Assembly: GCA_022565745.1 (NCBI GenBank) | Contig: JAIUMB010000131.1 | Span: 1-6,248, forward strand | Direction: 5' to 3' | Source of the DNA: Cryomorphaceae bacterium | GTDB taxonomy: Bacteria > Bacteroidota > Bacteroidia > Flavobacteriales > Schleiferiaceae | Length of the DNA: 6,248 nt | In this document: one piece after another, positions 5,098-6,248 of the stretch | Numbering within the stretch: the first letter of the stretch is position 1 | Layout of the letters: each line of letters starts with the position of its first letter | Notes under the pieces: model-generated | What the model was told of the DNA's origin: nothing | Databases searched by the model: none | Seen by the model: only the letters and a program-made list of their open reading frames with translations | Made by a program: the position numbers and the translations under genes

Positions 5098-6248
5098 TTA
5101 TGCGCTTTTACCGCCCAAAACGGTGTGAATTTTCGTTGCATAAGCTTGTATGGCCGGTAAGAGGGCTGCAAAGGCGCCAATCAGAACACTAATGCCTAAT
5201 AAGACAGTATCTTGCAAATGCCATTCCCAAACGCGCAAACTGTAGCGATAACTTTCTTCGGCCAGTGCCGCTACACCGAGCATGGCGAATCGACTGAGTA
5301 ACCAGCCCACGACAAATCCCAAGAAAGCCAACATAACGCCTTCGCTGATGACGAGGACAAAGAGGCGTATTCTTGGTGCCCCCATGCTGCGCAACAAAGC
5401 CATTTCGTAACGGCGTTCGCGCAGTGAATTGTACAGCGCCACAAAAACACTTATGGCTGAGAGCAACATAATGATGATGGCGAGCCACTGTAGGGTTGAA
5501 ATACCCACGCCTAAAAGTCCCAACAACCTATTGACTTCAATGGCGGGCAATGCAGCCTGCATATTGGTGTTTTGATTGATGTGGCGTGGCAACTGAAAAC
5601 GCGCCATTTGTCCGGCAAACTTTACCAGCCCCACCGTAATTTCTAAGTCGTCTTCCGAAATCTCGTGATGATGGTCGTGATCGTGCTTGTGAGAATGATG
5701 GTCACAGTTTTCATGATCGTGGTCGTGATCGTGCTCATGTGCATGACCGTTGTGGTCATGATCATGGTCATGGTCATGGTCATGATCGTGATGTGCGTGA
5801 TCATGGTCATCGTGGTGATCATGATCGTGTGCAGCATGAACAGCCCAAACACTTTCCAATGGCGTCAAGATGAGTTGGTCCAATACCGAACCGGAGGGTT
5901 TTAGTATCCCCACCACGACATACTCTTGATCGTCGTGGGTGTGACCACCTTGGTCTTTTAATCCGTGTGTACCTACAAATTTATCGCCTATTTGCAAAGC
6001 TGCACGTTCGGCCACTTGCATCCCTATGGTTGCTTCCAATACGTTATCGAAAATATCGCCTTGGGCTATTTCTCCGCCAAAGTGATCGATGTATGCCGGT
6101 GTGGTTCCAATGATTCTGTATCCGTTGTAGTTGTCGCCCATCGACAAAGGAATGATCTCTTTAATCAATGGATTTTTTTCTAGCTGACGAACCTCAGAAA
6201 GCGGGATGTTACCGGTTGGTGCATCGATGTGATAAATGCCGGAAAGTA
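5098..6248 (-). CDS. FtsX/MacB-type ABC transporter permease with His/Asp-rich periplasmic insertion (5' end outside window)
   Basis: The frame is open to the window edge; 382 residues are present and about 65-70 are missing at the N-terminus by comparison with the family (first membrane segment and start of the periplasmic domain). Numbered from the first complete codon in the window, it shows YHIDAPTGNIPL (5-16), the MacB-type periplasmic core with GDNYNGYRIIGT, a conserved GGHTHDD (100-106), a His/Asp-rich insertion at 137-195, INQNTNMQAALPAIEVNRLL (223-242), and the FtsX domain with three membrane segments (about 247-271, 294-318, 347-369) and the typical RERRYEMALLRSMGA (276-290) loop. 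FtsX-type permeases usually drive work across the membrane with a LolD/MacB-like ATPase rather than importing through a channel; the ATPase gene is probably just right of the window. The His-rich loop, on the outer face, suggests zinc or another transition metal. A TTG at 6168 is not the start, because conserved sequence continues upstream of it. Confidence 0.85.
   Translation of the reverse strand, partial: LSGIYHIDAPTGNIPLSEVRQLEKNPLIKEIIPLSMGDNYNGYRIIGTTPAYIDHFGGEIAQGDIFDNVLEATIGMQVAERAALQIGDKFVGTHGLKDQGGHTHDDQEYVVVGILKPSGSVLDQLILTPLESVWAVHAAHDHDHHDDHDHAHHDHDHDHDHDHDHNGHAHEHDHDHDHENCDHHSHKHDHDHHHEISEDDLEITVGLVKFAGQMARFQLPRHINQNTNMQAALPAIEVNRLLGLLGVGISTLQWLAIIIMLLSAISVFVALYNSLRERRYEMALLRSMGAPRIRLFVLVISEGVMLAFLGFVVGWLLSRFAMLGVAALAEESYRYSLRVWEWHLQDTVLLGISVLIGAFAALLPAIQAYATKIHTVLGGKSA
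5662..5838 (-). repeat. Degenerate hexanucleotide repeat encoding a (His-Asp)n tract
   Basis: The region encodes 59 residues, of which 29 are His and 17 Asp, with one Cys near its C-terminal end. The cleanest DNA repeat is six tandem hexamers of form RTCRTG (plus strand) at 5755-5790, each coding His-Asp on the minus strand; the rest is the same unit broken by Ala, Asn, Gly, Glu, Ser and Lys codons. Third positions vary (CAT/CAC, GAC/GAT), which suggests selection for the peptide rather than only recent slippage. Because the unit is six bases, gain or loss of copies keeps the frame. The likely role is metal binding on the periplasmic face of the permease. Confidence 0.85.

Noticed and set aside
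5070..5180. 37-codon N-terminal extension of the first CFFCG gene
   Set aside because: It overlaps the permease C-terminus and would place a signal peptide in the interior of the protein; the ATG at 5069 gives a normal signal peptide.
5662..5838. Short repeats suggesting a CRISPR array
   Set aside because: The units are contiguous hexamers with no spacers and encode an in-frame His-Asp peptide.
5643..5904. Two open frames over the His-Asp tract giving Met/Ile/Val/Thr-rich peptides, one on each strand
   Set aside because: They are products of reading the hexamer repeat in other frames; the FtsX permease frame explains the sequence on both sides.
6166..6168. TTG as the start of the ABC permease
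   Set aside because: Conserved family sequence (YHIDAPTGNIPL) continues in frame upstream to the window edge, so the gene is cut by the window rather than starting here.

Overview
The window looks like chromosomal DNA from a member of the Bacteroidota. Three things point there: a 'BatA' double-transmembrane plus von Willebrand A protein, weak or absent Shine-Dalgarno sequences before the starts, and promoter-like sites matching the phylum's TAnnTTTG -7 consensus. I cannot place it to genus. All six protein genes lie on the minus strand and are packed as cotranscribed genes, so transcription runs from the right edge to the left edge.

Right part (6248 down to 4183): a putative metal-handling module. 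It begins with an FtsX/MacB-type ABC permease whose 5' end lies outside the window. Its extracytoplasmic domain carries an insertion of about 59 residues, of which 29 are His and 17 Asp. Two small secreted paralogues follow, each with a GY(V/I)IPID...CFFCGxAGxExV core that I read as a divergent DUF3299-like fold. Permease plus DUF3299-like protein resembles the organisation I recall for zinc-related ABC systems (ZrgABCDE type). A partner ATPase would be expected just beyond the right edge.

Middle (4183 down to 2225): a 652-residue membrane-anchored BatA/vWA protein. Its ATG shares a base with the stop of the second small secreted protein (TGATG), so it appears translationally coupled to the metal module.

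Left-middle (2149 down to 213): after a 75-nt AT-rich gap come a dihydroorotase homologue and an SDR oxidoreductase joined by a TAATG overlap. The dihydroorotase homologue has lost most of the residues that bind the two metals and the substrate. It is therefore probably a non-catalytic (PyrC'-like) or repurposed member rather than a working pyrimidine enzyme.

Left edge (1 to 212): no gene. It holds two similar promoter-like units, 93 nt apart and both reading leftward out of the window. Their form (TAnnTTTGCA followed by a CCG(C/T)TTTT leader, with A-rich DNA between) resembles the tandem promoters and leader of Bacteroidota rRNA operons. A stable-RNA operon may begin just left of position 1.
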